NCBI GenBank assembly: GCA_001430745.1
Contig: KQ482040.1
Location: forward strand, 788,280 to 814,407
From: Auxenochlorella pyrenoidosa
Lineage: Eukaryota; Chlorophyta; Trebouxiophyceae; Chlorellales; Chlorellaceae
Length of the DNA stretch: 26,128 nucleotides
Direction: 5' to 3'
In this document: positions 1 through 11,600 of the stretch, one piece after another
Numbering within the stretch: position 1 is the stretch's first letter
How the letters are laid out: each line of letters starts with the position of its first letter
Translations under genes and position numbers: made by a program
Notes under the pieces: generated by a model
Database searches by the model: none
Told to the model about the DNA's origin: nothing
The model's input: the letters and a program-made list of their open reading frames with translations, nothing else

Positions 1-263
1 GGGCCCCCGCGTGCGCACATCCAGCAGGATTTAGTTCCACAGCCAACTGCGGGTCATGCAAGCAAGCGCTGCACCGCCCGTGCAGCAGCCTGCACACATG
101 TGTTCTGTTCCGTGGACAAGGAGGGTTCATTCGAGGAGGACGCATCCACGAGCGGCACGGCCATCACTGCGGCCGGGCAGCATGCAGCGGGCCAGTGCAG
201 GCAGGCGCCGCCTGTTCCCCGACTGGCCCCGCGCCGCCCCCCCCCCCTTCCCGCCCCCTGCAG
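1..263 (+). other. intron (mostly) upstream of the first visible PEP carboxylase exon
   Basis: The first recognisable PEPC exon begins at 264 after a C-rich tract ending in CAG at 261-263. It starts in the middle of a codon, so another exon must lie upstream. I could not align anything in 1-263 to PEPC with confidence. A GT at 11-12 could be the donor of a preceding exon that ends at base 10, but this is not supported further. Confidence 0.5.
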
Positions 264-988
264 CCAGATCCAGGGCGCGTGGCGCACCGACGAGATCCGG
301 CGGCGCAAGCCCACCCCCCAGGACGAGTCGCGCGAGGGGCTCACCTACTTTCACGAGACAATCTACTCGGGCCTGCCCGTCTTCCTGCGCCGCATCGACA
401 CCGCGCTCAAGAACATCGGGCAGCCGATGCTGCCGCTGGACGCCAAGCTCTTCTCCTTTGGTGCGGGGGCGGGGCGGGCGGGCAGGGGGCGCGCCCCAGC
501 TGCTGGCGCTGCTGGCGCCGCCGGCGCTGCTCTGGTCCCCCGTTGTGCTGGCAGCGCCGAGCGGGCCTGGGGCAGGCCCCAAAGGTATGCCTTGCTGCGC
601 CCCTCTGTTGACAACCCTCGCGCCGTCCACCGCTGCCCCTGCTGCAGGCGCCTGGATGGGTGGCGACCGCGATGGCAACCCTTTTGTCACCCCCGAGACT
701 ACACGGCATGTGGTCATCGGCGCTCGCCTCAGGTGCGCGTGCGCAAGCGGGTGCAGCGGCTGGCGGTTCGCGTGGGATTCCTGGCACCGCACGACGAGGC
801 GCCGTCAGAGAGCTCACGACCTCGCCTGTGTGCCTGTGAGCGCGGCGGTGGCAGAGTGCGCACGCGTCAGGACGCGGCGTGATTCCACGGCCAGGCCCGG
901 CACCACGGGGGGATACCTTGCACTGATCTGTGTCCCCTCTCCTCACTAGGCCTCCCTTCCTCACTAGGCCGCGCCCCACCCCCACCAC

Positions 989-1023
<35 letters not shown>

Positions 1024-4000
1024 CCTCCACCACCACCACCACCACCCCACACACACACCACCACCACTCACACTCGCCCTAACCCCACCCCACCCCGTCC
1101 GCAGCGCCACCTCCCTGCTGACTGACCAGGTGGAGAAGCTGATGTACGAGCTGTCCATGTGGCGCGCCACCCCAGAGCTCACGGCAAGTCTGCCGCCGGT
1201 TCCCAGGCAATCACTTGTACACAAGCAGCACCCCTGCTTCAGTCAGCGGGGGCACGGCTGGCGCGCACGTGCCCAGCCCCGGTCTGAGCGCACCCAGCCG
1301 CCCCTGTCCTGGTCTTGCCGCGCGCGTGCAGGAGGCGGCCCGCCAGGTGCAGGCCAAGTATGCATCGCGGGCAGAGGGATCCTTCCTGGAGACCAAGAAG
1401 AACACGTATGGTGAGGGGCGCCAATGACAATGTCCTGCCCAGGGCTGCACCCACTTCCGCAAGGCTGGGCCGTGGCATACACCCGCCAATCGGCTCGGAA
1501 ACCTTGCCATCTGCGTTGCCATGGGCATCGGCTGTCGGCCTGCAGCTTGGGGGCCCAACCCTGGCAGCCCCTCCATGCCGGATGCTTGTTGCCGCACCAG
1601 CCCACTCCTGCCCGCCAGAGCAGGTGTCGGTCAGCCAGTGCCGTGGGTGCCACCGGCCATGCTGCCTGCAAGCGCCTGCACCTCTCTGTCAGGCTGCCGC
1701 CACGTTTCCCAACCCCCACACCCTGCACCCTGCTGAATGCTCTTTTCAATGGTCCTCTCCCTGCAGACGTCGTCTTCATGTCCATCAACGAGCCCTTCCG
1801 CCTGGTGCTCTCCGACGTGCGCGCGCGCCTGCAGCACACCAAGTGAGGCCCCTGCTGTCTGGCTGTGCCCCACATGCAGCGTAGTTTTCCTCCCAGACCG
1901 TCCAAGTCTTCCCTCAGGCCTGCACGAGCCGTAATTGTTTGCATTGATCCTGTCCCGCACCTGCGCGCTGTGCCGCTCGCTGGAGGTATCAGATGTCAGC
2001 TGCCAGTGCCGGAGGCGCGCTGGGCGCGATGGCATGTGTGCCCGGGGCTGAGAAGCGCGCAACTTGCTAACACCCCGCCCCCCCCCCCCCCCCCTTCCAG
2101 GGACGTGCTGCACCACTGCTTGGAGCACCCCAGCATGAACGTGACCGAGGCGCTGGAGGCAGACCCGCTGGCGTATCGCGATGAGGGTGCGTGTGCCCAG
2201 CGCGCACAGCGGGGGCCTCTCCAAGGGCTCCGAACTTGGCGCGGCGCCGCTGCTCCCTTCCAATGGATCTACTATTGCTGCACGCGCCCTGCGATGTCTC
2301 CTCTGGCTGCATCTGGGCCGGCAGCAGCGCTCACCGGTCGCCGCAGCTGACAAAACGCGTCCATCAGGCGTCCTGCATGTTTCCAAGGGCGTCCCTGCGC
2401 ACCGCCATCAAAGCTCGACGCCGTTTGTGTGTCCCCGCTCTGCCCGGCGCAGGCGAGCTCCTGGCCACGCTGCACCTGTGCTACGACTCGCTCATTGCCA
2501 CTGGCGACGCCCACATTGCCAACTCGCACCTGCTTGACGTGCTGCGCCAGGTCTGTCGGCAACGCCGCGGGGGTGCCGCTCAGCAGCTGCTCTCGGGCTC
2601 TCAGCGGGGTGCCCGCACGCTGGGCGCGCGTGCATGCGTGCAACATGCCGGCTGTGGCCCTGGGCAGCGACTCCACCTGGCATGCCCGCCCACAGCCAGA
2701 CCCCCCATCTTGGCCCAGACCCCATTGCCTGCACCCCCCCCTCCCCCCGCTACGCCTGCCCTCAACCCGTCCCTGCCCAACCTCCCGTCACACACGGCTG
2801 CCCCCGCTGCGCCTGCTCTCAACCCGTCCCTGCCCATCCTCCCATCCCACCCCCACACACACGGCCGCAGGCCCGCACCTTTGGCCTGTTCCTGTGCCGG
2901 CTGGACATCCGGCAGGAGAGCGTGAAGCACACCGAGGCCATGGATGCCATCACCACCTACCTTGGGCTGGGCAGCTACAAGTGAGGTCTCACCCTAGAGC
3001 AGCGGGCAGCACATGAGCGCAACGGCTGGGAGGGCAGTGCTCGTATTGGGCAGGCTGAAAAGATTGAGAGGGGTCCGCGCCAGCCGACGCAGTATGCATG
3101 GTGGGTGCTGACCAGAGGAGGCGGCGCATTCGATGTCCGGGCGTCTGTCGCCGCTGCGCCGCATGCGCTCCTCGCGGCAATGAAGCCCACGTGCTGCGCT
3201 CAAGCGCTGCTTTCGTCCCACATTGGTGGCTGACCAGGCTCGCCTCTGCCTCCTGCCATCGCTTGCCTGTCGCTGCGCAGGGAGTGGGACGAGGATAAGC
3301 GCATGGAGTTTTTGGTCAGCGAGCTCAACAGCAAGCGCCCGCTGCTGCCGCCCGACCTCCCCATGACTGCCGAGGTGGGCCCCGTGCTAATTTCAACCAT
3401 CAATCATGCATGCACATCCAGGAGCACGGCGCCCACGGGAGGCAGGCGCCCTGCTCGCTTTCCCTGCATGCCTTTGGTGCCTTGCCCCTGGCTGTGGCTT
3501 GCAGGGTGCGCAGCATGCCCCCGGCCTTCTGCCTCGCCGCCGCCGACTCCCTGCCGCCCGGCTGCACCGCCCTTCTGCGCAGGTGGCGGACGTGATTGGC
3601 ACGTTCCGCATGCTGTCGCAGCTGCCCAACGACTCGCTGGGCGCCTACATCATCTCAATGTCCCACACCGCCTCGGATGTGCTGGCAGTGGTGCTGCTGC
3701 AGAAGGAGGCAGGGGGTGAGGCGCAGGGGGGGGGGAAAGGGGTGGGGGTGGGGGGCGTGGATGTGTGTGTGTGTGTGTGTGTGTGGTGTGAGGGGGCTGC
3801 ATGCAGCGTTGCCAGGGCAGGGATGGCGGATGGTGGCCGCGTAGCAGCATGCACGCTCTGTGCGCCTATGTGGGCAGCCCAGGGGCTTGCGCACGCGGAC
3901 GGCGCAGGCGAGGCTCGTTTGCAGCGGCGCCTGCGGGCTCACGAGCGGCTGCCCCCTCATTCCAGCCCGCTCCCCCCTCCCTGTCCAACTGTCCAACCCA

Positions 4001-7000
4001 ACTGTCCAAACCCGCAGTGACGCCCATGCTGCGCGTGGTGCCCCTTTTTGAGACGCTGGATGACCTGGAGTATGCCGAGACCGCCATGCGCCAGCTCTTC
4101 TCCACCCCCTGGTACTTTGAGCACATCCAGGGCAAGCAGGTGGGGCTGGCGGCCGGGGAGGGGGGCCTAGAGCCAACCCCGACGGGGTGCCAGACCACGG
4201 GGCTGCTTGCACGCTGCGTGCGTTGCGACCCTCTTCATATCCTGCTGGGCTTTGATCCCTCCCGTGATCAAGTCACACTTAAACACCTCTCTGCAGCCTC
4301 TCCTGTGTGGCTGACAGGGAGTTAGATGCATCAGGCACCTGACCAGTGCGCTACGCACGCACCACTCGATGTGCGCGTGCCTCACCTTGCTTTTCCCTCC
4401 TTCTCCCCCCCTTTCTCTGCTTCAGGAGTGCATGATTGGATACAGCGACTCTGGAAAGGACGCGGGCCGGCTGGCTGCTGCGTGGGGGCTGTACGAGGTG
4501 CAGGCAAGTTGTCATAGCCGGCGGTTGCTGGGGTCGCAGCAGGCATGGCCGGCTGCACCTGCACGCTGAGCCTGATGACTCTGCATCCAGTATGGAGCGC
4601 AAGCTATTTTCAGAAGCAAGAGATAGTGTCAGGAACTACTGCAGGAAGGGCAGGAAGGGCGAACGGCTACGGGACCCCCGTCAGGTTTTCTGGATCGGCT
4701 CCCACAGCCTCTCCGCGTGTTCAGCATGCTCCTGCGCCGCCTTGCCCACATGCTTGCAGGAGAAGCTGACGAAGGTGGCAGACGAGTACGGCGTGCACCT
4801 GACGCTCTTCCACGGCCGGGGCGGCACCGTGGGGCGCGGCGGCGGCCCCGCCCACCTGGCGGTGCTGTCGCAGCCACCGGGGACCATTCGGGGCACGATC
4901 CGCGTCACAGTGCAGGTGTGTGTGTGGATAGGGTGGAGTTGGGTGCGGGGGGGCGGAGGGAGGCGTTTCAACACAGTACATGTCAGCATGCTGAGGCTGG
5001 CGGGCAGCCTTTAAAGCCTCCAAGCCTGGCCACCTGCCCGCCTGCCTGCATGCGCGCTAGCAGCCTGGGCCTCCGCCTGCCTGCACATCATCCACTTGCC
5101 TGTGCGCGCACTCCTGCCCTGCATGTCAGCTGTGCCTGGCCCCCAATCTCTCCCCCCACCCACCCACCCACCCCACACACACTCCATCCCACCCACCCCC
5201 AACCCCCCAACACACCCCACCCACCCACGCGGCAGGGCGAGGTGATGGAGCAGCAGTTTGGCGAGAAGGAGAGCGCCTTCCACACCATGGACCTGTACAC
5301 CTCGGCGGTGCTGGAGGCGACGCTGGCGCCCTTCAAGGAGCCGCCGCAGGTGGGTGCCTGCAGGGGTGCAGATGATGAGGCCAATATTACTCCATGGGCA
5401 GGTCGGGGCCAGTGGGGGTCTGTGTCGCAAGTTCCGTTGCGGTTAAGGCAGACTTTGAACCCAAACAAGCAAGCAAAGGGGTGCGGGCCGGCAGGCCAGC
5501 CCTTTCGTGGCTGAGCAGCATGGTCGGCCACCCGAGCCTGCCTCAAAGGAGCAGCGCTGGCAGCATGCAGACCTGTGCGCTCTTCCACTCACCGTGCCGC
5601 TTCTTCGGCTCCTCGTCTCTCATGGCCCTCCCCTGCCAGCTCTGCGGCCCAGCCTGACGGCTGCCCCATGCACCCCCCCACCCCATCCACACACACACAC
5701 CACCCCGCCCGCTCTGGTGCAGCTGTGGCGCGAGACCATGGCCGACATGGCGCGCATCTCGTGCGCAGCGTACCGCGCCGTGGTGCGCGAGGACCCCCGC
5801 TTTGTCAACTACTTCCAGTCCATCACGCCAGGTCGGCCAGCTGCTGCAGCCGCTGCCGCCGCGGCACGCAGCACAACCGCCGTTGCCGCGCGCGCAGACG
5901 CACAAACCCTGGTTGGTTGGCTGACATGCGATCCGGCCGCAAGCTGTGGCCCTCCACCCCCCGCATAGCATTGCTGGCAGGGCAGTTGTCCCGGCCCGCC
6001 CACCGTCCCCCCACCCCCCCACACACACACCCTCTGCAGTGAACGAGCTGGGCCGCATGAACATCGGGTCGCGCCCCGCCAAGCGCCGCTCTCACGGCTC
6101 GATCGACACGCTGCGTGCCATCCCCTGGATCTTTGCCTGGACCCAGGTGGGGGGTTGGGGACCCCGCCGACAGGCCACGGACTCAATACCTGAAGGGCTG
6201 GAGGGGGTTTGGAGGGTTTGGAGGGCGGCGGGCACGTGTTGAGCTGGCCTACTCTGCACTCTTGCTCGGGCCCAGGAGCTCCCGTGTTGAGCACGCTCGC
6301 GATGTTCGCGCGGCAGCGGCGAGGCAGCTGCGCCGCTGCCCCGCACGGCGCGGCTGGCAGGCCAGCAGGGGCCAGCCCACCCATCCCAGCGCGCCATGCC
6401 GTCCCTGCCCCCGCTCAGGTCCGGTTCCACCTGCCGGTGTGGCTGGGCGTGGGCGAGGCGCTGAGCAAGATGATCGAGGACGGCAAGCTCGAGTTGCTGC
6501 AGGTGGGCCGTGTGGGGGCTGTCCCGCGGAGGGGGGGGGGGGGGGGCGGGGCGGGCAGGCCCCCTCTGTCGCTTGCGACTTGCGGGCTCTCCTCCCCACG
6601 ACAGCGTGTGCATGCATGCCACTCTTGTTTGGTGGTCCTGTCTGCACCAAGTCTCGCGCACTGCACATCACCGCCTAGGTGCTGTATCTACCCTGGTTCA
6701 TGCCCTGCCTTTCATGCTGCCTGTGGTGGCAATGCTCTGGCCAGGCATGCAACCTATGCTCACAGCGGGTGCCGGCAAGCCAGGTGGGCAACTTGCTGTG
6801 CTGCTGTTGTGGCGTGCCTTGACGCCTGGGCGCCTGCCTGCCTGCCTGCCTGCCTGCCTGCCCGCCTGCAGGACATGTACACCAACTGGATGTTCTTCCG
6901 GGTGACCCTGGACATGCTGGAGATGGTGTTTGCCAAGGCCGACCCCCGCGTCGTCAAGATGTGAGCAGGCAGGGGTGTGTGCAGGGAATGGCCTGGGCCC

Positions 7001-8241
7001 CCGACCCCCACCCCACCGTTTGTGTGTGTAGGTGTGTGTGTGTGGTGGTGGGAGCCCCCAGCTGCCGAGCTGCTTGACCTGAGCTTGGCGCAGCCCGGCC
7101 CGCCGCAGCCGAAGGCCGGGTGTGCCATCTCCTGCCACGGCCACGGCCTGACTCCCCGCACCCCCTGGCATGCCCCTGCCTGCAGGTACGAGCGCGCGCT
7201 GGTGGATGCCGAGCTGCACGGCCTGGGCGACCAGCTGCTGAAGAAGTTTGACGAGACCGAGCGCGCGCTGCTGACGGTGGGAGCGGGCGCAGTCTTCTAG
7301 GAGCGGGCGCTCTCCTCGCTCTAGTCGCCTCTCTTGATTGTTAGGAGAGGATCCAAGCGATCCAGCGCCGCAAGGTGGTGCACAGGCGCCGGCATGCTCC
7401 CCGCCTGCAGCAGCGCCCTCACACCCGCCGCCTCCCCGCCCGCCCCGCCCGCCCCGCCTGCAGGTCATGAAGCACAGCCGGCTGCTGAGCTCCACCTCCA
7501 CCGCGTTCCTGCAGCAGAAGCTGCAGCTGCGCGCCCCCTACGTCGCGCCGCTTAACATCCTGCAGGCGCGCGCGCCTGCCGCCATGCCGCCGCACACGCC
7601 TGGCACGCGTTGGGCTCCCAAGCGTGCAGCCTTGCGGCCCCGCTGTGGTGACGCGCAGGCCGTGCCTTGTCGTGCAGCGCCCCGCCCGCCCCGCCCACTT
7701 GGCCTTCACGCCTGGGGCCCCGCCTCCCACCAACTTGCTGCAGGTGCGGTGCCTCAAGGTGCTGCGCGCCATCGAGGCGGGCACCCCCGCCGAGGAGCTG
7801 GTCCCCGCCGACTTCAAGCCCACCGAGAAGGCGCTCGCCTTGCTGTCGCGCGGGCCCAGCGGCGCGGCGCAGCACCCCTTTGTGGGCGGCGTGGAGGACA
7901 CCCTGCTCATCAGGTGGGTGCTGCCTCGCGCTCCGTAATGATGTGCTATGTGCTTTGATGGGCTGGCAGGTGGCAGCACCCTGTTTCAAGCACGGCATGG
8001 CTGACACGCTGTTCATGGCATGCGCCATGCGTAGCAGCTCGCCAGCAGGGAGGGCAGGAGGCTCAGGGCTCGGGGTCTGGTGGGGATGCCAGCTAGCTGC
8101 ACACCGCCCAGTGTGCCCCAGCAGTGTGCCCCAGCGCTCGTGCCTGCCTGGCCACGATAGCCGACCTCGTTCGCGCGTCTTGCCCTGTCCTGTGCGTGCA
8201 GCATCAAGGGCATCAGCGCGGCGATGCAGAACACCGGCTGA
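264..8241 (+). CDS. PPC1: phosphoenolpyruvate carboxylase, plant/algal type (5' partial, 22 exons)
   Basis: The enzyme carboxylates PEP with bicarbonate to oxaloacetate in the cytosol (anaplerotic C4 supply). Exons: 264-460, 648-732, 1105-1183, 1332-1410, 1767-1842, 2101-2186, 2453-2550, 2871-2980, 3281-3374, 3583-3715, 4018-4139, 4426-4503, 4760-4915, 5236-5349, 5723-5831, 6040-6146, 6419-6502, 6872-6960, 7186-7276, 7464-7565, 7744-7913, 8202-8241. All phases agree and give 765 residues. Visible motifs in the partial protein are [19 protein letters not shown] (metal-binding Glu), [11 protein letters not shown] (~391-401), [14 protein letters not shown] (~429-442, catalytic His and Arg) and [11 protein letters not shown]. 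The distance from [10 protein letters not shown] to the stop (about 374 residues) matches plant PEPC, so roughly 200 N-terminal residues, including the TAHPT histidine and any phospho-serine, lie off the window. The C-terminus is QNTG, as in plant-type PEPC; bacterial-type enzymes usually end (R/K)NTG. Introns after 1183, 4503 and 7565 begin with GC. The gene symbol follows Chlamydomonas usage and is tentative. Confidence 0.95.
989..1047 (+). repeat. CA and CCA microsatellites in PEPC intron
   Basis: A (CA)n run at about 989-1018 is followed by a (CCA)n run at about 1028-1047. They lie on the acceptor side of the intron 733-1104, and further CCA/CA-rich sequence continues almost to the acceptor. 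A short direct repeat (CCTCACTAGGCC) occurs twice just upstream, around 940-970. Confidence 0.9.
2744..2857 (+). repeat. 57-bp tandem duplication in PEPC intron
   Basis: Two adjacent copies with a 57-bp period (2744-2800 and 2801-2857) share CCCCCGCT, GCGCCTGC-like and CTCAACCCGTCCCTGCCCA blocks with several substitutions, mostly toward the 3' end. They sit inside the intron 2551-2870, close to its acceptor. Confidence 0.8.
3724..3785 (+). repeat. G-run plus (TG)n tract at donor side of PEPC intron
   Basis: G-rich sequence from about 3724 leads into a (TG)12 run at 3762-3785. It begins within ten bases of the donor at 3716 of the intron 3716-4017. Confidence 0.9.
5151..5229 (+). repeat. CCCA/CA-rich low-complexity tract at acceptor side of PEPC intron
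   Basis: Near-continuous CCCA and CA repeats run almost to the acceptor at 5235 of the intron 4916-5235. The same intron starts with a GT/G-rich stretch (about 4916-4960), so its two ends are roughly complementary in composition. Confidence 0.85.
6531..6546 (+). repeat. 16-base G homopolymer in PEPC intron
   Basis: An uninterrupted run of 16 G lies about 30 bases after the donor at 6503 of the intron 6503-6871. Such runs are prone to sequencing and assembly length errors. Confidence 0.9.
6833..6860 (+). repeat. (CCTG)7 microsatellite abutting a splice acceptor
   Basis: Seven perfect CCTG units end 11 bases before the acceptor AG at 6870-6871 in PEPC. They probably serve as part of the pyrimidine tract, although every fourth base is G. 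Confidence 0.9.
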
Positions 8242-8643
8242 ATGGGGTTTGCAACTGCACCAAATCCTTCTGAACACATACACGAGGAGCAGCAAGGCGC
8301 GGCGTGCTGCCTGCCTTGCCTGTCCCACAACCCAACTCTTGCCTGGCCTTTTGCCCACGTCCGACCGACTGTAAGTTTGATTCAAGCATTGCCCCTACGT
8401 TTCCTGTCATTCCTGTCTCCCAATCCATTGTTGATTGCCCACACCGCGCAACTTGTAAACTGCCTTGAAAGTCGTGATCATGCAATTGAAAGGGGGCCTC
8501 AGGCGGCACCTGGCGGCGGCTGATGTGGCGCGCACACAAATTTTCATCTCCCCACGAATTGCCTGGTCCTCCGAGAAAACTCCGTTCATTCTGCGTGCGT
8601 TTTCTACCTGCTCCTCCACAGCTGACTGCACCTGTATGGCCCG
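8242..8643 (+). other. PEPC 3' UTR and GCP3 5' region (402 nt)
   Basis: The spacer between two genes on the same strand holds two TGTAA candidates and leaves only about 180-270 bases for a GCP3 promoter and 5' UTR. No frame here resembles the GCP3 N-terminal extension. An AG at 8620-8621 after a pyrimidine-rich stretch looks like an acceptor, but the GCP3 frame has a TGA at 8623-8625 right after it, so it could only end a 5' UTR intron. Confidence 0.6.
8370..8374 (+). terminator. UGUAA poly(A) signal candidate for PEPC
   Basis: TGTAA, the usual green-algal polyadenylation signal, occurs 129 bases after the PEPC stop codon. A second copy lies at 8454-8458. Either could define the 3' end; I cannot choose between them from sequence alone. 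Confidence 0.4.
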
Positions 8644-11600
8644 ATGACTTCCGTGGCCGAGCATGTCCTGGTCCAGGACGCCCTGGCGGCCTGCTCAGCG
8701 TTGCAGGGCGGCAGGCTGCTGCGGTGGAGCGAGAGCAGCGGTCGGTATACCTGCAGCGGCGCCGCAGACGTCCCGACAGCCCAACAGCAGCTGTTGGGGC
8801 GCACTGCCGAGCTGGGATGGCTGCTCCGCACGATCGAAAAGCTGAGCGCCGAGCTGGCGGGCCTGCAGCCGCCCAGCGTTGTGCACGAGGCCCTGGTGGC
8901 AGCGGCCCGCCGAGAGGTGGGCAGCTACTATCGCCTGGTGGCGATCCTCGAGGCCCAGGCGCAGCAGGCGAGCGGCGGCAGCGGCGGCAGCGGCAGCGGC
9001 AGTTCAGCTCCACCCGACAGCGTGCTCACGCTGCGCCGCCTGCAAGTCTGGCTTGCCGAGCCCCTGGGCCGGCTGCGCGTGCTGGCCAGCTGCCTGGAGG
9101 CGGTGCGCGGCGTGCGAGGCGGGCAGGCGCTCAACGCCCTGCTGGCCCTCTCCAAGCACGGCGACCCGCTCGTGCGCAAGGTGGTTGCCCCGGCGCTGGA
9201 GGAGGCATGTGTGCCCTACTTCAAGCAGATCAGCTTGTGGGTGCTGAACGGCACGCTCGAGGCAGGCAGCAGCGAGTTTTTGGTGGCGCGCGAGGCGCTG
9301 CCGCCGCCTCTCTGCGACGACCCGGCCGCCTGCTGGCGCGGCGGGTACCGCCTCAACCCGGCCATGCAGCCCCGCTTCATCTCCGACCAGCTGGCGGGCG
9401 ACATACTCACCACCGGCAAGACCATTGCCTTCCTGCGGGAGTTCTGCGGTGACACGCGGTGGGCGGCCGCCATCGGCGCACCTGCGCAGGCGCTGGCGGC
9501 AGGCGGCGGCAACTACCGGCAGCTACGGTGCGTGCCCCTTGCTGTGGCCACGTCGCTGCTGGCGGGCAAAACACCTGGGTCAACTCATGGGCAAGCGCTT
9601 GGGAAGCCTTTTGGGTGTATGTGTGCACAAATCCTTGGCCGTCACGGCCGGTGCCGGGGCGCTCCCCAAAGGAGCATGCACACATTGATTGCTGCTGCTC
9701 ACCGACGTGCTCCGCTCGCTCTTTCGCCCCTTGAACATGCCAGCTGGCTTGAGTCAGCTGTGGGCGATGTGAAGCGCGCCGTCAGCGCGCACCTGCTGGA
9801 CATTGTGATGAGCCAGCAGGGGCTGCCGCGCCACCTGGCCGCCATCAAGCGCTACCTGCTCATGGGGCAGGGCGACTTTGTGCGGGTGCTGCTGGATGCC
9901 GCGCAGCCAGAGCTGGACAAGGGCGCCAAGGAGGTGTCGCAGTACACTCTGCAGGCAAGGGGAAGGGGGAAGGCGCCGGTCGCGTCCAGCCGGGGTACGC
10001 GCGTGGCACAAAGGCTGTGCGACTTCATGCATGGGACTGGCAGCTGCAGTGGCAAGCTATGTTGTACAGCAGAAGGCTGCAGCCGCTGCTTGTGGGCATC
10101 CTCCTTGCCAGCAGCCTCCTTGCTGCCAGCACCTTCCCTCTGGGCAGCTGCGTGCCCCTGCTTGCCGGGCCGCCTGGCGGCTTTCAGACACCTGCTCGCC
10201 GGCGCCCCTCGCGCCCCCGCAGGGCCACCTGGACGCGGCGCTGCGCGCCTGCGCCGCCGGCGAGGACCCCGAGGTCCTGCGCCGCGTGGACGTGCGGCTG
10301 CCGCCCGGCAAGGTGCTTGAGGGGGACCGCGGCTGGGACGTCTTCTCGCTGCAGTACCACGTGGACGGCCCGCTGGGCGCGGTGCTCAGCCCAGAGGTCA
10401 TGCAGGGTGGGTCCCGACGAGGGGGGGGGGGGGGGGCGGGGGCCTGACCTTGCAGGGCTGAAATTCTGAGGGGTCCTGCACGAACCGCCGTCCCTCTACT
10501 TTGCGGGCTGGGGACGTAAGTTGTCCCACAAAGCGAGTGCTTCTGTTGCTGCAGCAGGGTGCAGCCCTCTGTGCGTGCTGGCAGCCTGTACCGACGCCTG
10601 CCTGTCGGTGTTCCCATGCCTGCAGCCTACCTGCGCATCTTCCGCCTGCTGTGGACCATCAAGCATGTGGAGGCGGTACTGGAGCAGGCAAGGAAGCAGT
10701 GCTGGCCGCTCAGAGCATGCCACGCTGCGTATGCTAGGCCGTGCCAGGCAGGCCGCGCCGTTGTCATCAGCACCCTGGGCGCTCCCGAGATGCCCCGTCG
10801 CCGCCCCCTGCTGCAGTGCTGGGACCACATCAACAGCGCGCAGCGCGCGCTGGCCACACTGCGCGCCCAGGAGAAGCTGCACGGCGTGGAGGTGGAGCAC
10901 GCGCAGCTGGTGCCGCCAGTACTGCGCGCCTTCCACGCGCGGCGCGCCGAGATGGCCAGCTTCCTGACCAGCCTGCAGTACTACATCGCCTTTGAGGTGC
11001 TGGAGCCCAACTGGGGGAAGCTGAGCGCGGCGCTGCCGCGGGCGGCCGACCTGGATGCGGTCATTGCGCTGCACGAGGGCACGCTGCAGGTCAGGCTGGT
11101 CAGCTGCATGACGGTGCCAGGCGCGCAGGGAAGGGGAAAGGGTGCAGGGTTGTTCACTGCCCCTGGCAGGCCTAGCTGCGACCTGTGCTGGCTCGAGTGA
11201 ATGCGGGGGAGGATGCTGCCGCAAACCACGCACGCTCATGCGATTTCTGATGCTTAGAGGAGCGCCTGTGCCCACCATGCCCGTGTGCATTCCGCCCCTG
11301 GCCATCCCCCCCTGCAGGCCATCGCTGCCGGCATGTTCCTTGACGGCCTGCCGCAGACGCTCACGCCGCTGGGGCTGGGCGGCGCTGGCGCGGCAGACGT
11401 GCAGGCGGGGCTGCGCAAGACGCTGCGCGCGGTTCTGGACGTGCAGGCAAGGTCACGGCGCAGACGGCTCGCCAGGCAGCCTGCCCCGGAGGGCCGTTCG
11501 CTGCTGCGCGTGCCCAGCAAGCAGCTCGCAACGGGCGTGCAGTAACAGAGGGTGCTGCACCCCTGGGCAGGCTGCACCTGGCAGACCCTGTGGGGGGGGC

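Noticed and set aside
986..1050. CRISPR-like or regulatory array from the CA/CCA repeats
   Set aside because: These are simple microsatellites within an intron of a eukaryotic gene, with no repeat-spacer structure.
407..1054. Long minus-strand open frame across the PEPC 5' exons and introns
   Set aside because: It is antisense to well-supported PEPC exons and runs through CA/CCA microsatellites, giving Val and Cys-Val runs. Long chance frames are expected at this GC content.
7186..7300. In-frame extension of the PEPC exon to the TAG at about 7298
   Set aside because: PEPC homology stops at the GT at 7277 and resumes in phase at 7464, so this is an intron rather than a premature stop.
264..8241. 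Bacterial-type PEPC
   Set aside because: The C-terminus is QNTG rather than (R/K)NTG, and the distance from the active-site motifs to the stop matches plant-type enzymes without the bacterial-type insertion.
8644..10320. Single uninterrupted 558-codon gene
   Set aside because: Only the first part is a genuine exon. Beyond 9954 the frame is intron and then exon 3 in the wrong frame. The family match requires the introns described.
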